NCBI GenBank assembly: GCA_019090615.1
Contig: JAHRVQ010000037.1
Location: forward strand, 22,627-86,626
From: Pseudomonadales bacterium
GTDB lineage: Bacteria; Pseudomonadota; Gammaproteobacteria; Pseudomonadales; Azotimanducaceae
Length of the DNA: 64,000 nucleotides
Reading direction: 5' to 3'
Positions within the stretch are counted from its first letter, which is position 1, and every line of letters begins with the position of its first letter. Positions 26,234 to 34,790 of this stretch are shown here, piece by piece. A model generated the notes under the pieces. The model made no database searches, was not told where the DNA came from, and saw nothing but the letters and a program-made list of their open reading frames with translations. The position numbers and the translations under genes are program-made.

Positions 26234-27295
26234 TCATTCAGAGACCTCAACAGTACTTGGCCAGGAGCTTAGAATCACTTTGAGAAAAATTGCCAAAGGA
26301 ATGGCAAAGAAAACACCCCATATTCCCCACCAGCTACCAAATACCAATACCGCAGTAATTATTGCAATGGGATGTAAATTTACAGCTTCTGAAAATAGTA
26401 ATGGCACCAGCACTACACCGTCTAAACCCTGTATTAAGGTATACCAGGCCAGTAATTGAAAGAACTGCTCGCCCCAACCAAATTGCAGATAGGCAATAAT
26501 AATGACCGGCAAAGTCACAGCCACAATACCTAAATAAGGCACGATAACTGAGAGGCCTACCAAAAAAGCCAACAATGCAGCGTAATCCAGGCCAAATATT
26601 AAAAAGATGAAATAGGTGATTAGACCCATAATAAAGATTTCGACCACTTTACCTCTTATATAGTTAGCCATTTGAACATCCATTTCAGTGGCAATCTGAT
26701 TCAACAACGGTCGTTCTTTGGGTAAAAAAGAAACACACCACTTAATGAGCAATTCACGATCTTTAAGTATAAAAAGGACCAGTAGAGGCACCAGCACTAT
26801 ATAAACAACCGCCGAGACCACAAGCGGCAACTGCGAAATAGAAAACGACAATAACCATTGACCCATATCGCCAACTTCTGAATTGAGCATTTCTCCCCAG
26901 GACCTTATCAACCCCTCTGAAATCAAATTTGGGTAATGCTCAGGAAGCTGCGCCAGGACCCCCTGGGTTTTGGTAACCATCTCAGGTAACTCGGTAAAAA
27001 GCCTACGTAACTGTCGCCATACTCTTGGAATTACAAAAAACAGCAAACCAATAAAAGCACCAAGAAATAGCATGAACGTACAGCCAATCGCCACGCCATT
27101 AGGCAATCGATACCGGTGAAGGAATTTGATGCTACCCTGCATGACATAAGATAAAACAATACCTGTGAGCAGCGGTGCCAGGATAGCACCCATGGTGATA
27201 ATCACTAACGCAAATGTGATCAAAAGAAGCCCCAGGAGCATTGCTTCTTCCTCAGCAAGAAACCTGTTAAACCAACCCCTGACTACTTCTAGCAT
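26234..27295 (-). CDS. AI-2E/PerM-family membrane transporter
   Basis: About 353 residues with roughly eight membrane segments and a central soluble stretch (residues ~60-150). The family block GLSVIVPYLGIVAV and the late segments LIQGLDGVVLVPLLFSEAVNLHPI identify the AI-2E/PerM family. Members export signalling molecules or act as sodium/proton antiporters; no function can be fixed here. Start at the ATG of MLEVVRGW (27295) or two codons earlier (27301), each behind AAGGG. Confidence 0.85.
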   Translation of the reverse strand: MLEVVRGWFNRFLAEEEAMLLGLLLITFALVIITMGAILAPLLTGIVLSYVMQGSIKFLHRYRLPNGVAIGCTFMLFLGAFIGLLFFVIPRVWRQLRRLFTELPEMVTKTQGVLAQLPEHYPNLISEGLIRSWGEMLNSEVGDMGQWLLSFSISQLPLVVSAVVYIVLVPLLVLFILKDRELLIKWCVSFLPKERPLLNQIATEMDVQMANYIRGKVVEIFIMGLITYFIFLIFGLDYAALLAFLVGLSVIVPYLGIVAVTLPVIIIAYLQFGWGEQFFQLLAWYTLIQGLDGVVLVPLLFSEAVNLHPIAIITAVLVFGSWWGIWGVFFAIPLAIFLKVILSSWPSTVEVSE

Positions 27296-27608
27296 GCCCA
27301 TTACCCTTCGCCCCATTGCCGGGCATTGCAGCAAAATTCTACCCAACTAAGCCCAATTAAGCCCAACACAAAAAACAGCAAGCAGCATTCATTAGTCAAG
27401 GACTACCGCCTACTGCGGTTTAAATATTTTTTATCGTAAGCCAAAACAATAAATATTGTAATTTTTTACGCAACAAACGCCGAACCATGCCTGTCTTACT
27501 TTAAAATTACAGATCTCTCTAATGACCAACCACTCTATCCACTAATCTTTCAATCCATAGGCCATACAGAGACTAGCTGTATAGAGACTCACTGAGACGA
27601 AGATCAGG

Positions 27609-27649
27609 ATTTTCTTAACCAGATTTTCTTAACCAGATTTTCTTAACCA
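27609..27649. repeat. 14-bp tandem repeat, three copies, at the end of tusA
   Basis: ATTTTCTTAACCAG repeated three times. It encodes the last six residues and stop of TusA (LRKSG) and continues downstream; each further copy repeats an in-frame stop, so the protein end is protected. Confidence 0.9.
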
Positions 27650-27868
27650 ATAGTGATATTTTTCGTTCCTTTGTTCTGACTCCAGCAAATGATGCCCACT
27701 CTGGTCAGCAAAAACCTTAAAATCTCGAACAGACCCTGGGTCCGTACAAATAATTGATAACACCTGCCCAACACTCAATTTATTCAACGCTTGCTTAGCC
27801 TTGAGCAGTGGCAGCGGACAATTTAGCCCACAGGCGTCCAAAGTTTGATCTACACTAATTTCGACCAT
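27629..27868 (-). CDS. tusA: TusA-like sulfurtransferase
   Basis: A 79-residue single domain with the CPxP motif: C13 and C17 in CGLNCPLPLLKAK, where C17 carries persulfide sulfur. TusA proteins relay sulfur to tRNA thiolation and molybdenum-cofactor enzymes in the cytoplasm. Its place between bepA and perM is the same as that of the TusA-like gene in Pseudomonas, which there supports molybdoenzymes rather than tRNA; the same may apply here. Confidence 0.85.
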   Translation of the reverse strand: MVEISVDQTLDACGLNCPLPLLKAKQALNKLSVGQVLSIICTDPGSVRDFKVFADQSGHHLLESEQRNEKYHYWLRKSG

Positions 27869-28213
27869 CGCGAATCTCTCTCAATTTAATCCTACCTAGT
27901 TACCTTTTTATGCCAGCAACACGATATTTGACAGCCTAGTATATCGACTAGTTCAAGGTGCGGGTAACTTCTAACACATTTGTTCACAACAATTGGTTTG
28001 ACTTCCTTTGACTACAGCCGTAAATACCCTTAAAAAATTACCTTCCAGCAGGAATAACAACATTCATAGTATGACTACACCCTTATCAAAATGGGAACAT
28101 TTCGATTACCTGCCGGTCAAATCTGGTGTATGCATTTAAATCTTGCCGGTTAGCGAGATTTAAAGTTAGAGTAGGCTTGAATTTTTTGGTGCCAACTAGG
28201 TCGTTTTCGTTTT
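27869..28213. other. divergent intergenic region, 345 bp
   Basis: Promoter space for tusA (minus) and bepA (plus). No small gene, repeat or clear operator was seen; the bepA side is AT-rich with TTTTCGTTTT just before its start. Confidence 0.5.
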
Positions 28214-29695
28214 ATGTTACACAGATTGATACGCCGCAGATATAAGTTTGGCCCCAGATACCTCCTTGTTATCTGCTGTCTAATACCCTTGCAGACGGTT
28301 TTTGCTGCTAACCAACAGAACTTACCGACTCTGGGCGACCATACTTCGGGTATAATTTCACTTGCCCAGGAACGCGCACTGGGACAGCGTTTTCTCAGAT
28401 CTTTGAGAGCCCGTGCGCCACTCAAACACGACCCCGTACTACAGGAATACCTTGAGCTACTTACTTATAAGCTCGCTTCACACAGCCAGCTGAAAGACCG
28501 CAGACTGGACTTATCAATTATCAACAATAAAACCATTAATGCCTTCGCAGCACCAGGAGGAATTATTGGGGTTAATCTTGGTTTATTTCTATTTGGCGAG
28601 ACTGAAGCAGAAATTTCCGCCATTCTATCCCATGAACTAGCGCATTTAAGCCAGAGACATTTTGCTCGAAGATCAGAAGCCGGTCGAAAAGCCAGTCTTG
28701 CCAGCATGGCAGGGCTGCTCGCCGGGGTTATTCTTATTGCCACCGCAGGCACTGATGCGGGTCTAGCGGCTATTTCTGCTTCCACTGGCATATCTCAATC
28801 CGAAATGCTGCGTTACAGCAGAGGACGGGAGGCTGAAGCCGATAGGGTGGGTATCGACACCCTCATTGAGGCCGGGCTCAATCCCCGCGCAATGGCACAT
28901 ATGTTTGAGCGACTAAACCGCGCAAGCCGTTTTAGCGGCACCAATATCCCAGAGTTTCTATTAACCCATCCAGTCACAAAAAACCGTATTGCCGACTCCT
29001 ATGCACAAGCTGAACAAAAAAACATCGGCATAGAAACCACCCGGTATTCGAGTCTCGACTTCCAGTTAATGCGGGCTCGGGTTCAGGTCATAACAACTAA
29101 AAACCCCCTGGATGCCGTTAAACACATGCAAGATACCGCGCTTGAAACCCAGCCTCTGGTAAAAATTGCCGCTCGATACGGTTTAGCCCTGGCACTTATC
29201 GAAACCAAACAATTTGAAAAGGCCAGGCAGATAATTATCTCCCTCAAACAAGACCACCCCAGCAAAATCGCTTTTATCGCCGCAGAGGCTAATCTGCAAC
29301 TAAAAGCCGGCAACCACCTTAAAGCCATAAACTTACTTGAAGCCAGTCTCAATATTACACCAGCAAACTACCCACTAAGTATGATCTATGCAGAAGCCCT
29401 GATGCAGTATGGACGGGCCGAACAGGCCACTATTATCCTCCAGCAAATATCTCAACTAAGACCCAATGACCAGGAAGTATGGTATCTACTAGCTGAAGCC
29501 TTTGGCCTGGCTCAAGACATAGTAGGGGTACACCAGGCGCGCGCAGAATATTTCGTCAGAGTCGGGAATTTTAAACAGGCATTAAAACAACTGAAATTTG
29601 CAACCCCGATGATACTCGACAATTTTCAGCAAAATGCCAGAATCCAACAAAGGATTAGCGAAATACGTCATCTGATTGCTGAGGCGAAATCTTAG
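28214..29695 (+). CDS. bepA: periplasmic M48 metalloprotease with TPR repeats (BepA)
   Basis: The 493-residue protein has a signal peptide (cleavage near residue 31, VFAANQ), an M48 zinc protease domain with H140-E-L-A-H144 and the third ligand in GREAEADRVG, and C-terminal TPR repeats (about 300-490). BepA degrades misassembled LptD and helps outer-membrane protein insertion. It is convergent with nadA. Confidence 0.92.
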   Translation: MLHRLIRRRYKFGPRYLLVICCLIPLQTVFAANQQNLPTLGDHTSGIISLAQERALGQRFLRSLRARAPLKHDPVLQEYLELLTYKLASHSQLKDRRLDLSIINNKTINAFAAPGGIIGVNLGLFLFGETEAEISAILSHELAHLSQRHFARRSEAGRKASLASMAGLLAGVILIATAGTDAGLAAISASTGISQSEMLRYSRGREAEADRVGIDTLIEAGLNPRAMAHMFERLNRASRFSGTNIPEFLLTHPVTKNRIADSYAQAEQKNIGIETTRYSSLDFQLMRARVQVITTKNPLDAVKHMQDTALETQPLVKIAARYGLALALIETKQFEKARQIIISLKQDHPSKIAFIAAEANLQLKAGNHLKAINLLEASLNITPANYPLSMIYAEALMQYGRAEQATIILQQISQLRPNDQEVWYLLAEAFGLAQDIVGVHQARAEYFVRVGNFKQALKQLKFATPMILDNFQQNARIQQRISEIRHLIAEAKS

Positions 29696-29750
29696 ACTAA
29701 AATCTGGCTGATTTATTAGCTGAAACTTAACTTCCTGGCACCGAGTAAAC

Positions 29751-30845
29751 TCACGAATTATGAGGAAATGTTTTCGTATTTGCCGCTTGCGCGCTAGAAA
29801 AATTCACCATCCGTTGCAGCGGCAACAAAGCTCTCTCTGCAATCAGCTTATCGACAATGATTTCATTACTGCCCAGCGCTAAAGCATTTTCAAGCCTTTG
29901 TAAGCTATTCATACCCATCCACGGACAATGCGCGCAACTTCTACAGGTAGCGCTTTCACCCGCCGTTGGTGCCTCTATAAACCGCTTGTTCGGCGACAGC
30001 TGACGCATTTTATAGAAAATACCCTTATCAGTGGCGACAATAAATTGTTCGTTTGGGAGGCTCTGAGATGCATTAATAATTTTTGTTGTAGAACCGACTA
30101 CATCAGCTAATTCAATGACCGATGCCGGCGACTCAGGATGAACCAAAACAGCTGCATCTGGGTGTACGCGCATTAAATCCGCGAGCCCTCTGGCCTTAAA
30201 TTCTTCATGTACGATACAGGAGCCCTGCCACAACAACATGTCCGCGCCAGTTTCCTTTTCAATATACGCACCAAGATATTTATCTGGCGCCCAAAGTAGT
30301 TTTTTATCCTGGTCCATCAGGTGCTCCACCACTTCCAGCGCATTACTGGAGGTCACAACCCAATCTGCCCGCGCTTTAACTGCCGCAGAGGTATTTGCAT
30401 AAACCACGACGGTCCGGTCCGGATGCTGATCACAAAATGTGCTGAATTCATCAGCCGGGCAGCCAAGATCCAAGGAACAGGTAGCCTCCAGAGTTGGCAT
30501 CAATACTCGTTTTTCAGGATTAAGGATTTTTGCTGTCTCGCCCATAAATTTGACGCCAGCCACAAGTAACGTTTTTGCCTCAACACGACTGCCAAAGCGT
30601 GCCATTTCAAGAGAATCGGCTACACAACCACCAGTCTCTTCAGCCAGCGCCTGGATTCGTTCATCGGTATAATAATGGGCCACAAGCACAGCATCTTCTT
30701 GCTTAAGCAACGCTTTTATACGCTCGCAATAGCGAACAGCATCCGCTTCAGCAAGATTATTTTTCTGGTGCATGGGCACATCAAACTTAGCCACATCGAA
30801 CTTGCCCATATCGAACTTAGGCACATCAAAAAGAGTCTTTTCCAT
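29751..30845 (-). CDS. nadA: quinolinate synthase with an expanded N-terminus
   Basis: About 364 residues from MEKTLF. NadA makes quinolinate from iminoaspartate and DHAP with a 4Fe-4S cluster, the second step of de novo NAD synthesis. Conserved blocks: [50 protein letters not shown] and the terminal [13 protein letters not shown] holding cluster cysteines. The N-terminus contains [18 protein letters not shown], in-frame repeats from a 15-bp duplication. A GTG at 30896 would add 17 residues but looks less likely. Confidence 0.93.
   Translation of the reverse strand: MEKTLFDVPKFDMGKFDVAKFDVPMHQKNNLAEADAVRYCERIKALLKQEDAVLVAHYYTDERIQALAEETGGCVADSLEMARFGSRVEAKTLLVAGVKFMGETAKILNPEKRVLMPTLEATCSLDLGCPADEFSTFCDQHPDRTVVVYANTSAAVKARADWVVTSSNALEVVEHLMDQDKKLLWAPDKYLGAYIEKETGADMLLWQGSCIVHEEFKARGLADLMRVHPDAAVLVHPESPASVIELADVVGSTTKIINASQSLPNEQFIVATDKGIFYKMRQLSPNKRFIEAPTAGESATCRSCAHCPWMGMNSLQRLENALALGSNEIIVDKLIAERALLPLQRMVNFSSAQAANTKTFPHNS
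30777..30830. repeat. 15-bp tandem repeat inside nadA, 3.6 copies
   Basis: CACATCAAACTTAGC and two diverged copies, then a partial one. Each unit encodes KFD plus two residues of NadA's N-terminal extension; it lies outside the catalytic core. Confidence 0.85.
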
Positions 30846-30936
30846 GGGAATATCTGTCAATCGCTGAAATGCAGTCTGGGCAGTATACCCTATCACTCAA
30901 CAAGATGTAGAATCGCCCTTTTTACAAGCCATTCAT

Positions 30937-31860
30937 ATGCAACATATCGTATTCCTGATTGCCGTAAGCGACACCATAGAAGACGGCAATTACCTCAGAT
31001 TAGCCAATGAACTATATGCTCGTGGTCATCAAATCGACATCTGTTTTCTTGAATCACTCGCTATGCATAATTCGCAGGTAGTGGCTGACGGTTTTCGCAT
31101 GCAGCAAGCCCTGTCCCAGGCCGCGCCCTTCCCGACAAGCTCGACACTGCCCCTGCAGCCAAGTGATTTAGCCTGGGTACTTAGCCTTGGCCAGCGGCAG
31201 TGTTTTCTAGACAAAGTTCAATTACTTCGCTGCCTGCAACAACATTGCCGAGTCATTAATTCCATTGATGCAATAATGCATTTAAAAAGTAAATACTTCC
31301 TGGCAAGCCATAAGGACATATTCAAATACCCGCCAACTTATGCGTCAACGAATGCGGAACATCTATTTCAAACAATTAGTACCCTCGGTGGACAATGGAT
31401 TGCAAAGCCACCGGCTGGCTCACTGGGCAGGGATATTTTTCTACTCGAAAAAGATGACCCCAATACACGGGTAATCCTCGAATCCATGACCGGACCCGAA
31501 GGCAATCAGTATTGTTTACTCCAGCCCTACGTATCAGAAATCCAACAGGGCGAAAAACGAGTACTCATTGCTGGCGGAGAACCTGTCGGGCAATATATTC
31601 GGCATGCCAATAAAGATCATCGCACCAACATTATGCATGGAGCAAAAATTGAAAGTTGCTCGTTAAGCGACAACGAACAACAATATTGCATGAAAATTGG
31701 TCGTTTCCTGAAGTCGTTCGGGGCAGAATTCGTGGGGCTGGACCTGGCCTATCCTTATGTCATCGAATTTAATGTAATCAACCCTGGCGGCTTACAAACT
31801 ATTGAATCTATAGGCGGCGAAAACCTGGCAGCATCCATCATCGATAAAATCTTATATTAA
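30937..31860 (+). CDS. glutathione-synthetase-like ATP-grasp protein
   Basis: A 307-residue protein with the GshB layout: an N-terminal Rossmann-like domain and an ATP-grasp domain with WIAKPPAGSLGRDIFLLE, GEKRVLIAGGEPVGQYIRH and the C-terminal metal/substrate block VIEFNVINPGG. In true GshB the final block reads NVTSPTC; the N-terminal half here is also much diverged. It may be a second glutathione synthetase or a ligase for another peptide. Start: ATG at 30937, divergent from nadA. Confidence 0.65.
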   Translation: MQHIVFLIAVSDTIEDGNYLRLANELYARGHQIDICFLESLAMHNSQVVADGFRMQQALSQAAPFPTSSTLPLQPSDLAWVLSLGQRQCFLDKVQLLRCLQQHCRVINSIDAIMHLKSKYFLASHKDIFKYPPTYASTNAEHLFQTISTLGGQWIAKPPAGSLGRDIFLLEKDDPNTRVILESMTGPEGNQYCLLQPYVSEIQQGEKRVLIAGGEPVGQYIRHANKDHRTNIMHGAKIESCSLSDNEQQYCMKIGRFLKSFGAEFVGLDLAYPYVIEFNVINPGGLQTIESIGGENLAASIIDKILY

Positions 31861-31873
31861 TTCTTTAAATGGC

Positions 31874-31901
31874 TTGAGTTTTCAAACCAAATGGTTAATA
31901 T
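31874..31901 (+). promoter_or_regulatory. promoter of tRNA-Lys
   Basis: TTGAGT (31874-31879), a 16-bp spacer and TAATAT (31896-31901), followed by a GC-rich discriminator (CCGGCCTCC) typical of stable-RNA promoters. The tRNA begins 15 bases after the -10. Confidence 0.6.
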
Positions 31902-31916
31902 ACCGGCCTCCGATTA

Positions 31917-31992
31917 GGGGTGTTAGCTCAGTCGGTAGAGCAGCTGGCTTTTAACTAGTTGGTCCCGCGTTCGAGTCGCGGACGCCCCACCA
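31917..31992 (+). tRNA. tRNA-Lys (UUU anticodon)
   Basis: A 76-nt cloverleaf with encoded CCA. The acceptor stem GGGGTGT pairs with ACGCCCC; the D-arm is GCTCAGTCGGTAGAGC, the anticodon loop CTTTTAA gives anticodon TTT (Lys), and the T-arm contains GTTCGAGTC. The anticodon stem has two G-U pairs. In Pseudomonas a tRNA-Lys gene also lies close to the queC/cpoB block. Confidence 0.95.
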
Positions 31993-32036
31993 ATAAAATC
32001 AAGGCTTTCAGAAATCCTGTTAGCCTTTGATTTTAT
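31993..32036 (+). terminator. hairpin terminator after tRNA-Lys
   Basis: ATAAAATCAAGGCT and AGCCTTTGATTTTAT form a long stem with one bulged T and a 15-nt loop, directly after the CCA end. It is AT-rich with weak U runs, and could work for both strands. Confidence 0.6.
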
Positions 32037-32407
32037 CTTTGAATCACCTTTCGAACAATCCAGTTCGTGCGATCCAGAAGCATCGAATATGAGCAGGCAA
32101 TATAGTATTGGCTGTTTCAGCTTTATTGCGCTCAGCAAAAAAACTTATAACTTTATTAAAATAAACACATCCTACGAATGCCTTAAACTATCTATCCAGG
32201 ACAAAACCCAGTAGAACAAATTGTTCCTCGCAAGACGACACAACCCCAGCATTTACTCTGTACAGCATCTACACAGGATCATCAGACAACCCATCAAACA
32301 CGAAACAATTCGTTAGAATAAATCGCCGCAGCACAAATCACTAGTCAGGAAAATTGACCAACACTACAAAGCAACCAAAGCCAGATACAGAATAAAAACC
32401 GCTACTC
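32037..32407. other. gene-poor region, about 370 bp
   Basis: AT-rich sequence with no ORF that has a ribosome site, no repeat and no clear promoter. Confidence 0.5.
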
Positions 32408-32629
32408 TTAGCCTGTATTGACGGCGTTTAGCGCATCCACCTTGCGAAACAATATGCTCTCATTGGGCACATAAGGCCCTGGACGCCGAATCCTTTCAAG
32501 ATAACCCTTATCCACTAATTTATTAAGCGTTGACAACCGGCAACTTCCAATTTCACTAACCGAAAACCAGATATCCCGCAACTGAATATTTGCCAGCGCT
32601 TTCTCTTCGTATACTGTTAATATTGTCAT
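32408..32629 (-). CDS. small putative winged-helix protein
   Basis: A 73-residue ORF with natural codon use. The stretch DIWFSVSEIGSCRLSTLNKL followed by VDKGYLERIRRPG looks like helix-turn-helix and wing (compare MarR/PadR-like wings with KGYLERxRRPG). ATG with GGAAGC close upstream. A DNA-binding role is inferred; I do not recognise a family. Confidence 0.5.
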   Translation of the reverse strand: MTILTVYEEKALANIQLRDIWFSVSEIGSCRLSTLNKLVDKGYLERIRRPGPYVPNESILFRKVDALNAVNTG

Positions 32630-32700
32630 GCTTCCATGCCTTCCATGCCTTCAAAACAATTATGCCATCATTGTCTGACAGCGTTGAATGAGTGAAAATA

Positions 32701-32907
32701 CTATTCCACTCCCTTACAGATCGTGTCAACAGCCTTGAGCGTATAAACAGCCTTGAGCGCAATCTCAGCCCTGGCCACATAAACAGCCTTGAGCGTAATC
32801 TCAGCCCTGGCCACATAAACAGCCCTGAGCGCAACAAACTTTGAACCTACTTCCCTGATTGAAGCTTTTACCTTCCAACCTCGATTGTTATAGAACCTGA
32901 CCTTCAT
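32701..32907 (-). CDS. small hypothetical ORF made largely of the dispersed repeat
   Basis: A 68-residue ORF starting MKVRFYNNRGWKVKASIREV; its second half consists of LKAVYVARAEI-type 12-residue repeats encoded by the 36-bp units at 32728-32835. The non-repeat N-terminus looks coding (RBS weak: GGCGGGAC upstream). It may be a short gene invaded by the repeat, or chance read-through. Confidence 0.3.
   Translation of the reverse strand: MKVRFYNNRGWKVKASIREVGSKFVALRAVYVARAEITLKAVYVARAEIALKAVYTLKAVDTICKGVE
32728..32835. repeat. 36-bp tandem repeat, 2-3 copies (dispersed core family)
   Basis: Units begin at 32745, 32781 and 32817 (AAACAGCCTTGAGCG..., later AAACAGCCCTGAGCG). On the minus strand each reads CGCTCA(A/G)GGCTGTTTAT then GTGGCCAGGGCTGAGATT, so the unit itself contains two related copies of GGGCTGA/AGGCTGT words. 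The phase is open as coding on the minus strand. Confidence 0.9.
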
Positions 32908-33125
32908 CCAGTCCCGCCTTCATCCAGTCAAAAAACCCTCTAGACGAACTGCTCAACACCCTGTTCACTACCATACAAGCAAGCAGGTCTCATGCCAATT
33001 AATTGACGGAGCACCAAAAAACAACAAGTCATTGATTTTAAAACACATTTCACTAACTCAACAAGCTTCAACATCACTTAAAACAAACCCTCCGTGTCAA
33101 GCAAAGGTAACAGCACCATGAAATG

Positions 33126-33143
33126 TGTAACCAAGCTGTTACA
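33126..33143. promoter_or_regulatory. TGTAAC-N6-GTTACA palindrome after the sigma-54 regulator gene
   Basis: TGTAAC, six bases (CAAGCT), GTTACA, flanked by G and C so that the arms extend to seven bases. It abuts the stop codon of the regulator gene (33144). It has the same design as the site at 34739. No T run follows, so an operator is more likely than a terminator. Confidence 0.5.
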
Positions 33144-34547
33144 CTATTCTTCCGCACCAACACGAAATTCATTGGCATCAAGGCTAAGGCGCTCCAACAT
33201 ACGGTAAACAGATTGGCGAGATATATCAGCCATACGCGCTACCGCCGAAATATCACCGCCACAAGTCTTTAAGATCGAAACCATATATTCATACTCAAAC
33301 AACTCCATTGTTCTCGCCTTTTCGCCTAGAAAGCCGCCTAGTTGCGTTTTTTCACTAAGCCCTTCCATAGCGGAACGAATATCCAAAGGTACGTCCTCAA
33401 CAGAAAGAGATTTTCTTCTGCTCATGGCCAACATTCTTCGCACGGAATTAATCAACTCACGCACATTACCTGGCCAGCCGTATGAACTGAGCATTTGTAA
33501 AGCCTCTGGGTTCGGCCTTCGATCTGGACGATTCATTTCTCGTCCAAATACCTCCAGGTAATGCTCAAGCAAGATTTCGACATCCCCAACACGTTGCCTT
33601 AAGGGCGGCAGGCGAACCTCTCCAACATATATCCTAAAATACAAATCTTCTCTGAAACGCTTAGCCTTTACCTCTTCCTTAAGATCACGATTAGTCGCCG
33701 CCAGAAGCCGAATATCAACACTAACCTCCTGCCGACTCCCCACCCGCCTGAAACTTCTTTCTTGCAAAGAGCGCAGTAATTTTGCTTGCTGTGGGAGTGT
33801 CAACTCGGCGATTTCATCCAGAAACAAAGTGCCACCATCCGCATACTCCATAAGACCCAGGGTTCTCTGCGTAGCGCCTGTAAAGGCCCCGCGCTCGTGA
33901 CCGAAAAATTCGCTTTCAAATAGGTCTGGCGGGATAGCACTACAGTCAACCGGCACAAAGGGTTTCAGAGATCGATCGCTGCTGGAATGTATATTTCGTG
34001 CCACCAGTTCTTTACCGGTCCCAGTCTCACCCCAGATCAAAACATCGACATTGGTCTCTGCCAAATTACTAATATTATTGCAGACCGTTTGTATCGCCTC
34101 ACTTTCGCCAATAATATCAATCAGCGACGATTTTCTCTCAAGATGATGCCTTAGCAAGCGATTTTCCTGCTGCAGCCTTTTCTCTTCAAGTACTCGAGAA
34201 ACTGTTGAGAGTAAATCCTCTAGTAACAACGGCTTTAATACATAATCCGCAGCACCAAGGCGTAGACACTGAACGGAATTATCCAGACTGGGATATCCCG
34301 TCATAATAATTACCGGTATATCTGGATGACTTTCTTTAACTAGCTTAAGGATTTCTACACCAGATATTTCTGGCATATTAAGATCAGTGAGTACGATATC
34401 GAACTTGCCGGATTCACAAAGCCTAACGGCATTACGCGCCCTATTTTCAGAAGTAACATTCAAATTCGGCAATCGAGTAAGCGCACTTTCACAAAACCTG
34501 CAAATCGCCTCATCATCATCGATTACGAGCATTCGAGCTTCAGTCAT
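33144..34547 (-). CDS. sigma-54-dependent response regulator (NtrC family), orphan
   Basis: A 467-residue three-domain activator. Receiver domain 1-120: phospho-acceptor D55 with D10-D12 acidic pocket and K105. AAA+ domain ~145-385: Walker A GETGTGKE (173-180), sigma-54 contact loop GAFTGA (220-225), FLDEIAEL. A C-terminal Fis-type helix-turn-helix (SAVARMADISRQSVYRMLERL). No sensor kinase gene is adjacent. The gene is bracketed by two TGTAAC-N6-GTTACA palindromes. Confidence 0.92.
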   Translation of the reverse strand: MTEARMLVIDDDEAICRFCESALTRLPNLNVTSENRARNAVRLCESGKFDIVLTDLNMPEISGVEILKLVKESHPDIPVIIMTGYPSLDNSVQCLRLGAADYVLKPLLLEDLLSTVSRVLEEKRLQQENRLLRHHLERKSSLIDIIGESEAIQTVCNNISNLAETNVDVLIWGETGTGKELVARNIHSSSDRSLKPFVPVDCSAIPPDLFESEFFGHERGAFTGATQRTLGLMEYADGGTLFLDEIAELTLPQQAKLLRSLQERSFRRVGSRQEVSVDIRLLAATNRDLKEEVKAKRFREDLYFRIYVGEVRLPPLRQRVGDVEILLEHYLEVFGREMNRPDRRPNPEALQMLSSYGWPGNVRELINSVRRMLAMSRRKSLSVEDVPLDIRSAMEGLSEKTQLGGFLGEKARTMELFEYEYMVSILKTCGGDISAVARMADISRQSVYRMLERLSLDANEFRVGAEE

Positions 34548-34682
34548 ATTGCGACTCCATTTGCCGACACGGATACGGCCTCATCAATCACCTAGTTATT
34601 ACTCAAGTACAATCGGCAAACAACCAACAAAACTATCATTTGATGCGTCAAAAAGACGCCAGTAAACTCTATAGCATGCCGA

Positions 34683-34702
34683 ATTAGCTGATGTCAGCTA
34701 AT
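34683..34702. other. perfect 8-bp inverted repeat upstream of the regulator gene
   Basis: ATTAGCTG, loop ATGT, CAGCTAAT. Located between queC and the regulator gene (same strand); there is no T run, so an operator or mRNA hairpin is possible. Confidence 0.45.
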
Positions 34703-34738
34703 CAAAACATCATCATAAAGCAGCAAAACTGTACCATG

Positions 34739-34756
34739 TGTAACTCAATAGTTACA
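34739..34756. promoter_or_regulatory. TGTAAC-N6-GTTACA palindrome upstream of the sigma-54 regulator gene
   Basis: TGTAAC, six bases (TCAATA), GTTACA, about 190 bp before the regulator start, a distance suitable for an enhancer-type site of a sigma-54 activator. It matches the site at 33126 in arms and spacing. Autoregulation is an inference. Confidence 0.55.
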
Positions 34757-34790
34757 ACCAAAATCGTGTATGTTTTGACCCTGACAGGAC

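Noticed and set aside
31923..32138. 71-residue minus-strand ORF covering tRNA-Lys
   Set aside because: It is the antisense read of the tRNA plus its terminator hairpin, has no ribosome site, and contains the typical tRNA-antisense peptide (GASATRTRDQL).
32556..32837. 93-residue minus-strand ORF over the 36-bp repeat
   Set aside because: Its repeats (LRSRLFMWPG) come from a second frame of the same array; the other frame has a better N-terminus, and neither is certain.
33126..33143. Transcription terminator for the regulator gene
   Set aside because: The palindrome abuts the stop codon but no T run follows on the minus strand, and an identical-design site lies upstream of the gene, so an operator is preferred.
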